Of a stretch of 64,000 nt of DNA, positions 1-13,400 are shown piece after piece (position 1 is the stretch's first letter; every line of letters begins with the position of its first letter). The stretch lies in NCBI RefSeq assembly GCF_905475395.1, contig NC_058339.1, positions 17,926,001-17,990,000 on the forward strand. The letters are read 5' to 3'. This stretch comes from Chrysoperla carnea (lineage: Eukaryota > Arthropoda > Insecta > Neuroptera > Chrysopidae). The position numbers were made by a program, and so were the translations under genes. The notes below the pieces were generated by a model, which had not been told where the DNA came from, searched no databases, and was given only the letters and a program-made list of their open reading frames with translations.

Positions 1-1
1 A

Positions 2-1190
2 CGAGTAAAATCTAAATGTAAAAAATATTGCGCCTTCAAGCGTGATCCAGATGCTATTGCTATAGATGTTTTTACAATTAACTGGGAAAGTCATTATTTT
101 TATGCCTTTCAACTTTTTGCCTTAATAACACGAGTACTTCAAAAAATAATCAACGACAAGGCTTCAGGTGTTATTGTAATATTCAAACCTAATAAATATC
201 TTTTAACTTCTCCGCTTAGCAATCATCACCATCATCCAATGGCCCAAACACTTATCCTGGCGGCCGCCAGGTTATCAGGGAAGCGTTCTTGAGAAAAAAC
301 CTACCAGAACCAGTAATAGATATTTTAACAGCGTCCCTAGCGGACTCAACATTAAAGCAATGCAATAGCGCATTAAAAAATTGATGGATATTTTCTATAG
401 GAAACGGGCGTGATTCTTTCAATATTGATCCAAACGCAGTTCTGGAATTTTTATCACAAAAATTTAAAAATGGTGCAACATATGGGACGCTGAACACTGC
501 AAGATCTGCTTTTTCGATAATATCAACAAAAATATTGTTTATGATCCATACATTTAGCGTTTTTTCAAAGGAATTTTCAAACTTAGACCCATAAAGCCAA
601 AATATGATTCAACCTGGGACACAGAACCAGTTCTAAGTAAAACAGCCAATTTGTACCCGTTAACCCAATTATCTTTACAGCAATTAACGGTAAAATTGAT
701 AATCCTGCTGGCTTTAGGAACAGGACATAGAATGCAAACCTTTGCCTTAATCTCAATAGACAATATCCCACAATACGAAGACAGCGTTCGAATAAAATTC
801 CAGCTATCATAAAAACTTCTAGATCAGGAGCTTTGCAACCGATTTTACATATCCCGTTCTTCGCGGATAAACCAGAACTCTGCGTGGCGAGCACGCTACT
901 CAGATCCCTTGTCACAAAATTTATAAGAGCCGATGAAAAAAGACTATTCATATCTATTCGTTACACAATGCTGGTTCATCTCAAACATTAAGTCGTTGCA
1001 CAAAGGCTTATTTAACAGAGTGTGGAGTACATGAAAAATTGTATGCCAATAGTAATCGACATGCATCCACATCAAAAGCAGAAATCTAGATCTCATACGA
1101 AAAACAGCAGGATAATCCGAGAGATCGCAGGAGTTTGCCAGATTTTACGAAATACCAATAACAAGTCGATTTAATCACTTTGCGGAAGCA
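2..1190 (+). pseudogene. Decayed DIRS/Ngaro-like retroelement: RNase H tail plus tyrosine recombinase
   Basis: This is the 3' part of a tyrosine-recombinase retrotransposon. Frame 2 from position 2 reads an RNase H C-terminal segment (RDPDAIAIDVFTINW, then a YAFQLFALITRVLQKI-type stretch) and a linker ending in LAAARLSGK near 280. The reading then moves to frame 1 at about 271 for the SAM-like N-terminal recombinase domain (DSTLKQCNSALKN, later GTLNTARSAFS). An in-frame TGA stands at 382-384, where a Trp is usual in the family. Near 555-565 it moves to frame 3, with a PKYDSTWD-like segment and the first catalytic Arg in LALGTGHRMQ at about 705-735. Later pieces include RHAST (about 1058) and an ARFYEIPI-like end near 1145. 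The several frame changes and stops show a dead copy. DIRS, PAT and Ngaro elements share these domains. The upstream RT and gag parts lie outside the window. Confidence 0.85.
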
Positions 1191-1277
1191 GTTCTTCTTA
1201 ACTCTTCCAATGAAAACATATCGAAATAGTCACTTATTTAATAATTATAAAAACAGATTGACAATTAGAGTAAATTG

Positions 1278-1312
<35 letters not shown>
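1278..1312. repeat. Homopolymer A35 tract
   Basis: Thirty-five consecutive A residues follow the end of the tyrosine-recombinase relic. It could be a slipped microsatellite or a poly-A remnant. DIRS-like elements are not usually polyadenylated at the genomic copy, so a link to the relic is only a guess. Confidence 0.9.
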
Positions 1313-1315
<3 letters not shown>

Positions 1316-1326
1316 TTCTCAGGCTC

Positions 1327-1723
1327 TGAACATCTACTCATGTAATCATGAGGCGAAAATTGCAGTATAATTAAACGATCAAACGAACTTACCTGTACGT
1401 GAAGTTCGATCGTAATTATACGATATTTTCGCCGAAATGATTACAGTCCCACCCATACACTAAATCCCTAGGAAATTCTTAAAGAATATCCTTTCCCATA
1501 ATTTTCTCGAACAATTTTTTAGGCTTTGAAAGTTATGAAGATAGTTACAGTAAAAGGCCGCTACCTCTAAGGAAGGCGCCAAGTTCAAAACTTGAACTCT
1601 AAAAAACGTGGTTATAAGTAGCAACAAGAGATGTCACTACTCATGTAATCATTTCGGCGAAAATATCGTATAATTACGATCGAACTTCACGTACAGGTAA
1701 GTTCGTTTGATCGTTTAATTATA
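1327..1723. repeat. Perfect 80-bp inverted repeat with palindromic arms
   Basis: Positions 1366-1445 are the exact reverse complement of 1644-1723, 80 of 80 bases, with 198 bases between them. The left unit (1332-1445) is also an imperfect palindrome around the core TTACCTGTACGTGAA. The 16-mer CTACTCATGTAATCAT precedes both units as a direct repeat. The structure could be a foldback element, or inverted terminal/internal complementary repeats belonging to the neighbouring DIRS-like relic, since DIRS elements carry inverted terminal repeats. The spacer has no open reading frame. Confidence 0.9.
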
Positions 1724-3867
1724 AAGGACGGTGACATCCCAAAAAACCGAATTAAAAATGTAACCATAATATTTACTCGCACACCTCAATGTTTTTCTGT
1801 ATTGCGTAGACTGACTACATATCATAATATGTAGTCATTCAATCACATAATATATTTTCTATAGGTAAAAAATGCTTTGATAATTTAATAATAGCTCTAG
1901 AAAAAAATTTTAATGAAATTTTATACATTTTATTTTTAATTAAAAAAATTATCATTCAAAATTCAACATATATCGAGTGTCACAAAACTAACGGCACAGT
2001 GCAACCATTTTCCAGAAAAGCACCTTTTTTTTTAATGTTTAAAGAAAAGTTTACGGGATCAATTTTGCAAAATCTTTTATTTATTAATATATTATTTTTG
2101 TCATTTGAATTTAAAAAACTTGTATTCTAAAGTTTTACCACGTTAGAGTAATTATGACACATGGAAAACACTGATTTTCTCACCAGTAAAAAATTTGTGT
2201 GAAATGACTTATAAAACCGTTAATTAAATTACAGGTGTTCGAAGAGCTATCGCCAATCTAGAAAATAACATCGTTTTGACATAATCTCTCGATTAAAAAT
2301 ACTAAAAGTTATTTCTATTTCGCCGCACTTCCAAGATTTGAATAAAAAGCTATCAATGAGTTCTAAATTTAGGTTTGTACTAAATATTCATGTGATAGAA
2401 GGACCAAATTTCCTTGCAGCTCCTATAAAATTTAATATAAAAGCTACGTACTTAGAAATAAGGATAATTAATAACACAATACTTTATACATTTGAAAATT
2501 TTATAATAAATACAAATTCTTCGAATAATGTATAATTATAAATACATTAGCTTATGCATTAGGTGTTGAAAAAGACATTAAATATTTTACATAAACACGC
2601 GTTGGTAGCAATAAAGATAGCCCTGCTTTTTTGCTATTACTTTAATTGAATAACAAATAAAATTAATTTATAGTTCTTAAACATTGCTCATAGTCATTTA
2701 CAATAGTTCCACAAAATTACATCAGTAAAGACCTGGTAGTGATAGACTATGAGCCCTTAATGTATATGATTTCTTTTGTTTTCTATTTGGAGGATCAATA
2801 TCGATAAGTTTGGAAACGAAGAAAAATGGCTCGATCTAATCATGGCACATGTGCCGCAGTTATTGACGTACACTTTTTCAATTTTCGAAGTTTTTTGACT
2901 ATCGTATATAACCTGAAGTATAGAAAGAAGGCCATTGACAAAATATGACAGGGAGCTTGCAAATGTCAAAATGATTGAAAGTTTTTATCAAAAAATAACA
3001 CTACATTTTACAATCCCTTCGAAAAGTGATAAGTTATGCCATTGGTTTTTAGGTTTTGTGTTGCTAATAACTTGTGTTGTTGTAACACAAAAATCAAAAG
3101 AAAAAGTAAATTTTCTTTAATTCCAAAACTACCAATATCAATCGGAAATTCTCTAATTGGTAGACAAAAAGAATCTTGGAAATATTGCTTCAACAAGGGC
3201 CTACGGTTTCTTATTCAGAAACACAAAATCAATTAATAAAAAAAAAACGTGTCACGGTCGGTATACGTGCATAGCAAGAATTTTTGTAAATAAAAGACAG
3301 AAAAATTATTTAGCTGATGCATTACAGTAAAATTGAAACAAATCCACTGCATCTAAATAGGATTGTATTTTCGTTAGCCTTTTTGGTCTTACATTTTCAT
3401 GGCATAATTTTAATTAATTGGTTTCAATTTAGAAATATAATATCTGATTTCAGAACAAAAATTTTTAACTTCATGTATGTTTTAATTAAGATTAATTAAT
3501 AGTGTAGCAACCACCATCTAATTTATAAATAAAAAACATTAATAATTAAAATGAATGCATACATTTTATAATAATATTTATTAAATAAATGGCTAGAACC
3601 GTGAATAGCATTTAACAACCCTTTTAAATACTTTCTTTATAGAAGACAATACATATTTTCTATGTATTATTATTTGTTGCTTTTATTATAAATTATAAAT
3701 ATGATTCTTACAATTTCAGTACTGGGAACTTGTAAAAAATTGAATGTATTGCAATCTTTAGATATACGATCTTACTGGTAAATTTATTCTAATTTGTGGC
3801 AAGAATTGTTACACTAGTAATAGTACTTTTATTACTTCGGATACAGACTACCCTATTGTTTATCATT
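1724..3867. other. AT-rich non-coding DNA
   Basis: Only short overlapping open frames of 60-70 codons on both strands occur here, with no recognisable domain. No RNA gene, long repeat or splice-supported exon was seen. Confidence 0.6.
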
Positions 3868-5085
3868 AACTAGCAGATACTCGTCCGCTTTGCTGGGCAA
3901 TTTATATTCCCATTTGTTCACAATTTTATGGATTTTAATTTTTCTAAGTTTGAAGTTTTGCCCATGATACTCGCTGATTACTCCATGATTTTTTCCAAAG
4001 GGTACCACTTTAAAAAATTATTTTATTGTTTTAAAGTTATAAAACAATGATAACTCCACCGATTTGAAACCACTCGACCGAATGTTAAGATCTCCAAATT
4101 GGTGTTATGCCTTGTCCTGACTATTGAAATGTAAAGATATGCTGAAAATTTTGATTTCGCAAATCGGACCCATTACAATAACTTCCTATACTGGGAAGTT
4201 AATAATAAAGTATATCACTAGTAGTGTTTGTTAAAGGTATGCACTATGTGGAAGGGGGTTTGGTTAATTGTTTTTATGCAAAATAAAATATTAAATATGT
4301 AATAATAACAGATTAAAAAAACCTTCCTTTTGTACAAGATGTCACTTTTGTAAAAGTGCATTGAAAATTGCCCAAAATGCATAGAATGTTCAAAAACTAC
4401 TCAAGGCTGTAAAACGAATCAGAAACCTATGAAATGAAATATTTACGGATATCTTTCACAATCAATGGGATTTATTAGCCACGAGTGTTTGAACATAAGT
4501 TTTACAAAGCAATTAAAATATTTTTTTAATACTTTTTAATCACGATTTTCTTGATAGATACGAAGAAAATACAAAGAGAAAGTTTTGATAGTAAAATGAT
4601 TGATTTATTAAATTTTTCGCTTTGAAATTTTGCTATATATATCTTACTAGATTGATACCCGCCCGCTTCACTGGGCTTGAAAGTAAAAATCACCGCTTTA
4701 CAGCCTCCACCCTCTCTTGATATATACAGATTTCAATTTTTTAAAATGTAAAATAGTCATAATTCATTGAGTATATCAGAATAGTTGGCCAGGATTTGTT
4801 TGACATTTACTCTTTAAAATTTTTACAAAATTATTTACTTTATGGTTCTAAATGAATGAAGATTTCTGTAAAAATTTAAAATAGGAAATGTCAGATTAAA
4901 TTTATTTATTTATTTTTTTTAAATATCTATATCTTTATAATTTATTGCTCTTGTTTCATTCTGATGTATGGGCTATATTTATGTACAGTTTTATTAAAAA
5001 CCATTCGCTAGTTTTGGCGTGAAATAACAAACAAACAAACAAAGAAACAAACATCCTTACTTTCACATTTATAATCTATAGGGAT
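3868..5085 (+). repeat. Two interspersed-repeat units beginning CTAGCAGATAC / CTAGATTGATAC
   Basis: Two units start with closely related heads, at 3870-3900 (ACTAGCAGATACTCGTCCGC) and 4648-4680 (ACTAGATTGATACCCGCCCGC). Such heads, followed by a TTCGCTGGGC-like phrase, are common in insect non-autonomous repeats. The second unit ends near 5028-5085 with a CAAA-rich tail followed by CATCCTTACTTTCACATTTA, which resembles the 3' tail of RTE-like or SINE-like insect elements. A third related head lies at 24,366. No coding capacity is visible. The family name is not known to me. Confidence 0.6.
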
Positions 5086-5541
5086 GAGATATGTACCAAA
5101 ATATGAATTTTTAGGATAAAGCAAATTTTTCTGAGAGGAAGACACTCCTGATTCGACGGATTTTTATGATTTTATACAGTATAAACTTTCTCCGAAAATT
5201 CTATAAAAAGATCTCCTGTCTAAAATAAGTGAGAGGTAATTTCAGCGAAATGACTTGACGATAGATATTTTATGCGTAATAATATTGTGATAACATCCTG
5301 TATAAATAAACAATGGCAAAAAATATACTTCCGTATCGTATTTTTTCCATGTACTGCAAACATATTCATTTTGTGTGAAGAATGAAATTGATGAGTTTAT
5401 GGGTGGAATGACAAAGGAGTTAACTACTACCCAGAACTGCATTTAATATTAATAATAATATGTTTATCTTTCAATGTTTTTATAATAATTTTATACTCAT
5501 AGTTATGTGATATTACCATTTATACATCACTCCAACATACC

Positions 5542-5820
5542 ATAAAATAAAGTTCGAAAACTAAAACATCGACAATTACAGAATCGCACTCTTAAAAGTA
5601 TGAAAACAAGAAAATATTATCATCTGAAATTGTTTTGATAAGAAAAATCGTAATTACAGTCGGAGGACCTTTTTTCGGTTCTGTGGAAAACTGTTTAATC
5701 TTAGAGATCCCCAATTTTACTAATCGTAACAATTTCAGATTAAAATATTTTCTTGTTTTCATACTTTTCAGAGCGCATTTCTGTAATTGTCGGGATTTTA
5801 GTTTTTGAACTATATTTTAT
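5542..5820. repeat. Foldback (MITE-like) element, arms about 95 bp
   Basis: The left arm, about 5542-5638, matches the reverse complement of about 5725-5820 with few mismatches. Shared cores are AACAATTTCAGAT and TTCTTGTTTTCATACTTTT. About 90 bases separate the arms. No coding frame is present, so it is probably a non-autonomous DNA transposon. I could not define a target-site duplication with confidence. Confidence 0.8.
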
Positions 5821-8800
5821 TTAAACCATTTTGGGGCTATAGTTTCTTGAGAAAGTATTACAACATGTATATATTTGAAAAGTGCTATCATAGCTTTATG
5901 TTTTCTAGAGGGCGTTATATTTATTTTAATGAGACATCTTATAGCCTATAACCAGCGGGCGATCAAGACGCATCTAACGATACCTCATTTGTCAAATTAT
6001 GATAAGTAGTTAAGAAGCTAGGTCTGAATAGATGAACATGCATACATACTTATCAGTCAAACACAGAAGCCTCGCCATAAGTATAGTCGGGGTAATTTAG
6101 AGTAAGCACGTTCATATTAGTGCAGTAGGAACAGCTGACCCAGAGAATGTTCTTTTCTTAGCTTTTGTAAGTTACTATTAAGGAGTCAGATTACTGTTCT
6201 CCAAAAAAACAAATAATTTTTGAACAAATTTTTCCTAGCCTCAAATTTTAGCCCCTTATTTTACTGATTCTTAATGCTTAAAATTGTGCGAATGATTTGT
6301 TTTTTTATGAAACATAAGAATCTTGATAGTAATAAAACATAAAAAAGTTTTTGCTAGAGCTTTTCGTAGGAAACTTTTAAATCTGAAAATACCTGAAATC
6401 AAGTACTAAAATTGAGGTAATGGAAAGAATGTTTCAAGCACTAGTTCCATTGTTGTGGACAAAGAACGAGAGATCGGCAAAAATATAGGTTTTAATTTAT
6501 TTCTCGATAAATTTGCTTGGATATTAAAAGTAATTATTGACAATTTTTATTAACATGGCAAAGAAACAACCCAATACTTATTGCTGGAAAACGTAATTAC
6601 GCGATGGGTGTCATTTCAAGTCGCATAAAATATATGACTAGGGCATTGTCTGTCATCTATGTTATTTGTTAAACAACTGACAATTATTAATAACCCGAGG
6701 TTAGTTCGCATATAACGGATAAAAAACAAACAGAAAAAAAACACAGAAAATGAGACGCAGCCACAATGTATTTATATATACTACGAAATGAAAGTAACAC
6801 GACCACTCTGGTACTCTGGTGGTGATGTTTTGTAGGTTAGGATAGTAGTTGTTACAACATGGACTGAGGTGAAGTGAGTTTTACACATTGCTGTTATAAA
6901 GTAATTATTCTTTCACAGAAATAAGAGTAATGACTGTAATATCGTATACCCCTTCCTTGCTTGCAACGTTATCCTGATGGTGTTGGTTTGGTAGGTATTT
7001 CTACTTGTGTGCCCCACTAGAGCATACAAGCCAAGCAATGAGCACAACCAACAATCATAAATCACACAAAGTGTGGTGCGCCTTCTCAACCATGCAAAAA
7101 TACATTCTAGGGAATTCTCCCATGTTATGGTGTAACACAGAGAGTACTGTTTAGGTTTTTTTTTTTTAACTTTTTTATGTTGGTAATAGTAGAACATTAT
7201 CCATCCCATACCATCGTTTTTTTACTTCTTTAAAAAAGTGTAATCTCATACGATTTTATAAAATAATTATTTCATTCAACAAAACCAAATCCAGATTTGT
7301 TTGAACCGTTGGCATTGGTGGCAGAAACAAAACGAAACTGTGATATATGATAATGAATTGAGAGTAACAAATCAAAGAAAATGATGGTTAATTACATTGA
7401 AAAATTTTCCCAAAAACCTGATTTTACACTGGGCGGTTAAAATTTTTTTGCCTTCAACAAATTCACAAATAAAGTATAGGACTTTTGCAATATTTAGCTT
7501 TGAGTTGTTGATAATATTTTAGGTGCCTTTGAATCGAAAAGGATAAAAATGGTTTCCAAAAAATTTGTATCGAAACAACTCCTTCGTAAATTTTTAGGGA
7601 AGATGTTTGAAATCTACATATTTTAAATTTTTTTTATTTTATTCACATTAAGATTTTGAGCTTTTTATTTAGCAGATTTAACACATTCATTTAACTATAA
7701 ATTTTATTTTCGTTCTGAGCTGATTTCTAATTAAATCAGTTTGAAACTGGCAAAATAACATGATGCAATATAGTCCTCTGATTGGAAAAATTAATTTTCA
7801 AAATTTAAATTAATTTAATTAATTGTTAAGCTACCACGTTAATTTTCAATACAGTTTCACTAAACACTGTATCTCTATGTGGGATGCGATAAAAGATACA
7901 GATTTCGGGACTCTCCTACACAATTTGGGACTGCTGGCCACTTTATCTGTTCCACCAGGCCGCATAGTCCTAATAACCGCTTTTACCAATATTGATCGTA
8001 AATTGTTAGCGAATAAAATTTATCTGATTTTTACTTTGCTGATGAAATTAAAATTAGGTAGACATCTAATTAATCCTTATTCGAATTTAAAGTTTTTACT
8101 GACGCCACTGTACTACGTACATTTTATTAATAACTTTATTCAACAAACCAAACTAAGATTTAATAATAAATAATATTTCAAAAAAAATAAAAAAAAGTAT
8201 TACAGTAAAGGAGAAAAATATCTCATTCGTAACCCCTCACACACAATTTAAGAATATTAACAAATTATATTTTCTGGTACACCGCTTACAATAGCATTAA
8301 AGCAATTATATAATATGAACCACGTAGTTTTAACTTCATATTTAATAAATTAAAGAAACGGTATAAATGATTCGACAAAAGCTTTAATGCTTATTTTAAA
8401 ACATTCTATCTATAAAAGTCATTTTTGAATATGGTTTTTTAATTCAAATGCTTCTATTTGTACTTTTCTAAACATTTTTTGTTTCATTAATTGAATTTCA
8501 CATGCATTGAATTTCAAATCACACAAATTCTTCCCAAAATTTTACTTTTTTTATGTTTGCTCAAAGATTTCCTGAAACTATTTAAATGGGGTTGGAATGA
8601 AATTGGAATCAATCACATGACTTATTCGAAAATAACTACAAAATTGCTTTTATCTGTTTTAGATTCCAGAATCACCCTAGATAAATATTTTAAGTTAATT
8701 AATAATTTTTTTTAAATAAATTTATACATAATATATTACGTTTTCGGAAATTTTTCTTATAAAGAGTTACAACCTTCTATCTTTAAACGTTTTGAAAGAA

Positions 8801-9779
8801 CTAGAAACTAAAATGTTTGCTCTAAGATCGTCCTATTGATCTCATTAATACCATCGGATAGAATTGTCATGAAACTAGAATCAGTAAACTCACCGCTGAG
8901 TAGCTAACTACAAATTTGCATCTTTGTATCCTTAATAGTTTTGGGAAACCACCCTGGACAAATTTTCCAAATTTAAACCAAGATTATTTGATGAATTATC
9001 CCGAAAAGTACATAATTTAGGAGAATGAAACTTTGGATAGTACTTTCAATAGTACTAATTTGCATCCATATCGGCCTCATTTCATTTAGAAATCTGTTCA
9101 CAAAAATTGGATATTGCGCTAGATAGAATTTTTTTCCCATTGTCGAATTTTACGTGCATTTAAATATAAAATCTGAAATTTTAAGTGGTATTATAATTTT
9201 TCTCCAAGATTGATTACATTACCTTCTATTTTATCTTTTTTTTTTCGTTAAAAATGAAAATAATAGCAACAACCGAAAAATATATTTCACAACAGTTAGA
9301 TTTATGTTAAGAATATTTGTATGGATGTGTTAATGATTTGATGTTTTTCTTCTTTTTTTTTTTTAATTTTTAAATTTATTATTTTAAGAATATTATGTAT
9401 GCGTGTACAGAAAGTTAATTGAAGGGAATGAATAATTTATTTTAATTATTCTAAAATTTTATTTCTGGATTTAATTATTATTAAAATAAATAATTTATAT
9501 TTTAAGGGTTTGGTTTTAAACGTAAAAGCTTTTAAACGATATGGACTAAATAAGTATCTACTACATTTATAATTTTTTTTTTCCACAAATTAATTACACT
9601 TGAACAAATTTTCATAAAATTTTATATAGACAGGCTATAAACAGATTTGACTTGAAACGTTTTTTACGTTAAGCGCTGATTGAACTTAATTTTCGTCTTG
9701 TTTCGATTTTTGTTATGGATAACCAATAGAAACATTATTTGAATGTTACTAATTCAATGATACTAATTCGCCTATGTTA
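5821..9779. other. Non-coding AT-rich stretch
   Basis: Open frames of 116 codons (7823-8173), 98 codons (6913-7209, minus) and 74 codons (8491-8715) have no recognisable motif. All are lysine-, isoleucine- and asparagine-rich, as expected of random AT-rich sequence. The 6730-7210 part is less AT-rich than its surroundings, but nothing in it is identifiable. Confidence 0.5.
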
Positions 9780-10420
9780 GATTTTTTTACTTTATGACGT
9801 CATCAGAATCCGAAAAATTTATTTTTGCTCTATCACATCCAAATTTTATCCAATTTTGATAAACCAAATATGTAAAACTACTAAACTTGGGTAATCCTTT
9901 TTATATTTGTGATCAAAATTAACCTATCTCTAATTGGTTTCAAGAATGTGGAGTCCTTGTCCCAGAATTAAGCACACAAGTGATAGCTAGCGAAAAATTG
10001 ACATCACAACTGAAAAGAATGGCCCAAAATTAGTGAGTTTCACAAAAAATTCCAATAAGATCGGATCAAATTTGCCTGTGTTATAAAAAAAAAAACTATT
10101 TTTTTAACTCTATTACGTCATCAAAAATCCAAAAAATTTAATTTTGCTCTATCTCATCCAACTTTATCCAATTTTGGTAAACCAAGTATGTAATCCTACT
10201 AAATTTGGGTCATACTTTTCAAATTTTTGATAAAAATTAACCTAGCTCTAATTGGTTTCAAGAATGTGGAGTGCTTGCCCCAGAATTAAGCACATAAATA
10301 GTAGATAGCGAAAAACAGACATCACAGCTGATTAAAATGACCCAAAATTAGTGGGTTTCAAAAGAAATTCTAATAAAATCGGATAAAATTTGCTTGTATT
10401 ATTAAAAAAATCGAATTTTC
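9780..10420 (+). repeat. Two tandem units of about 310 bp
   Basis: The unit at about 9790-10075 recurs at about 10110-10400. Both contain CTCTATC then TTTATCCAATTTT, later AATTGGTTTCAAGAATGTGG and then CCCAGAATTAAGCAC, in the same order and spacing. Related fragments, such as CCAAAATTAGTGGGTTTCA, reappear at 14,620-14,890. This is non-coding and of unknown class. Confidence 0.8.
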
Positions 10421-13400
10421 GAAAATCGTATAAAATATACGTTTTGTTTTACGCCCCTATTTCTTATATGCCGGTGGCGTCTGCCTCCTTTTCCGCGACC
10501 TAGTAACGGACCCTCCCATATTCTTTGAAATTCATTTTATATTCCTCTGTGTGATCAAATTTCCAATATCAATATTTGTTTGAACGATTTTTTATAAACT
10601 TGTTGGCCAAATTTCAAATCAAAAATTTCTGTACTTTAACATGTGTTTTACAAATGTTAATGAAATTACAGTATTGACAGAAATGTAAATTGAAAAATGA
10701 AAATAATATGCTAGATTATTTATTATAATTATAGAATATAAAAAAATTCAGGAGTAGACTTAAATAAAAATATAAATACAACAAAAAATACAAAAAAGGA
10801 TCATTCCTGGTATTGTATCATTATATATGAATGATAAGAGGAAAATAAAATTTTTACATTATCGTCATCTTGAAAACACACAATATGGAATTGTGTAAAC
10901 AGAGTTTGTAAAATATCAAAGCAAGTTTCACAATAGCTCGTGGAAGAGTGTCATGTTACTGACGAGGACACAAATACTTCCTTAGATTAAGAACGGTTGT
11001 ATAATGCATACTTTATGCACTTAAATCGCAATTCGGAAGATCATGACCTTTGCATAACGAAAACTAGACAAACTTTTTCATTTAGTTTCTTCTAGAAAAT
11101 TGGTGCTTCTGATAAGAAATTTTCCGTCGAAAAACTTTGCTGTCTTTGGACAATATATTCATCGTCTGAACAATATATTGTTCAAAAATCAATCTTGGTT
11201 GAGTTCTTTACAACATAATCAAAAATTCCAAGAATGTTTAGTTATTCATGATAGTAAACTGAAGATTCCCCAAAAAGCAGTATTTAAAAAATTCTTGATA
11301 GGATCAAGCTCATGTCTCCTTCTTTATTGTGAGAATTCCTTGTACTTATTTTATACTGTAAAAAAGATGTTTGTTTACTATTTTATATTGCATGAATATT
11401 CATAGGGCACAATGGGTAAATCTTTCATTTATTTTATTTATGAAAATACTCTTTTAAATTACACTGAGAAAAATATTTACGATAATTTGGCAACAAACTA
11501 TTTATAACTCTCATAGAAATGTGTAGAAATTTAATGTTTCCATAGCAAACATTCGATACTGCTCTTCTCTACAGTGAACTATAACGTTTGCGTGCTGAAG
11601 AAAGCACCCTTGAGCACAATTGACGTGGGTGATTCTATGCACAAGGTACATGATTTTGTACCACGGCACACACATCATGTACCATAGATCATACGATATA
11701 TCTTTATGAAATATTTAAACTATCCAACTCAATATATGTATATAAAATTTAACGATTGTCATTTTCGACATGGGGTAAGATCGATGAACGAATAGGAATT
11801 TTTCAAAATTCCATCATCAATACAAAAGCAATTGCTCTATTTTCTTCGGCAATTCGCTAAAAATAATATACTGTTTGAAAATTAAAAATTTTTTTCTACA
11901 GTGTATCTAGAGCTTGTTACAGTGCTATACTAGATCTAACACCACTCATATAGCGTCATAATTGAATGTAGTGTGCATTATATGTGCCCTATCTATTACA
12001 ATATGGGTGTGTTCATGTAATGACCCTATTTCTAACAAGTATCAGGAGTTTTATGCCATAAGACAGTAACATTTTTTATAGTACAGTCTTCAAGATAAAT
12101 GTAATTTTAATTAATGAAATATAATTAACTAATTACAATATAACAATGAGGTTCAAATTACTCAAATCAAATTCAGCACACGCAGGTATACCAAAAAGTT
12201 TTTATATTTATTTTTTACGAATTTACGAAGTCTTTTTTTGAAGGGCGTGATTGTTTTCTGGTTAACCGTCAAGGTGACTAAGTGATTGTTGTAGTTAATT
12301 GAGTAGGAGATAAAGGATGGTCCAATTTTAGTTTCGTTACTTGAATTGGGTATATATCCTAAATCACTCACAGATTAGTCAAGTAAAAAAGCGTGACTAA
12401 GGGAATGCACAGGTGAAGATTCTCACAGTGAATCTGCCATATTGTTTACATGAAATATTGTTTATTGACAAAAGGCTATGTACTCTACATTTATTTGATT
12501 GGCGTAAGATCATTCTATGATTGGCCTGAAAATTTATAATTTTATTTAAGAACGCTCTTAAATATTTATTGGTGGAAAAAAAATTTATAAAGAAAAGCGG
12601 TTTTTAAATAAGAATGGCCAAAGTTGTCCTCAATACACATATAGAATAGTCGCAGTAACAAACGAATTTTAAGGCCAAAAGAACGAATAAACCAACTATA
12701 TATATACATAATATTTATCCTCAAACCTAATAAACCGTGTCCAGGGACAGACTTGTCGCACAGATTTATAGCACATCCTTTCTCATTATCCTTCGAAACA
12801 TTGTATAAAAGTTTATAATCGGGGGAAATATGACTCAAACTTGGAATGCATTTTTGTAGAGCTAAATAATTCTATTATAAAATTACTGAATTAAAAAATA
12901 TTTTGAAGATATTTGTATGTATCTTAGCTTCAAATTCCATTCATTCTAATTCATATGGTACGCCATAATTATAATATACGGGGTGTGCCATAAGTCGCGC
13001 TGACTGACTGGAAAATAAATTTATTAATTATACTTTGATCTGAACTTGATCTTTGACCATTTGCTGTAAACACTAGACTAGAAAAAAGGCCAGATTTTAT
13101 AGTGTAGTTAAATTGATTTTCAACAATAATATCAAATTGGGAATTTTTTAAATTGTTAGCGGTAATTATCGAAGTCCTATCTCAATAATAGTACATGGAA
13201 TCGAAAAATTTCTATAAACTTTTCGATTCGTCATTACTTATGATAGATACACTCCGTATCTACGCAGGTAAATATTATAGAATATACGTACGTTATTAAT
13301 ATTTTAACGTTGTATGAAAATAAATATAATAATAAAATCCACTTGAATTTTTATAATTTTTGAATTATTAACTTTATAACATATTTTTAATAAAAATACC

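Noticed and set aside
252..951. Minus-strand open frames of 69-122 codons at the left end
   Set aside because: They are antisense shadows of the tyrosine-recombinase relic, which reads convincingly on the plus strand.
1387..1400. ACTTACCTG resembling the 5' end of U1 small nuclear RNA, or a spliced-leader donor
   Set aside because: The flanking sequence matches neither U1 nor a known spliced-leader RNA. It is part of the palindromic inverted repeat.
6913..7209. 98-codon minus-strand frame in a less AT-rich patch
   Set aside because: It starts in a homopolymer-rich area and shows no domain. Kept only as a note.
7823..8173. 116-codon plus-strand frame
   Set aside because: It has no motif, repeat-free homology or upstream signals that I can recognise, and its composition is that of AT-rich random sequence.
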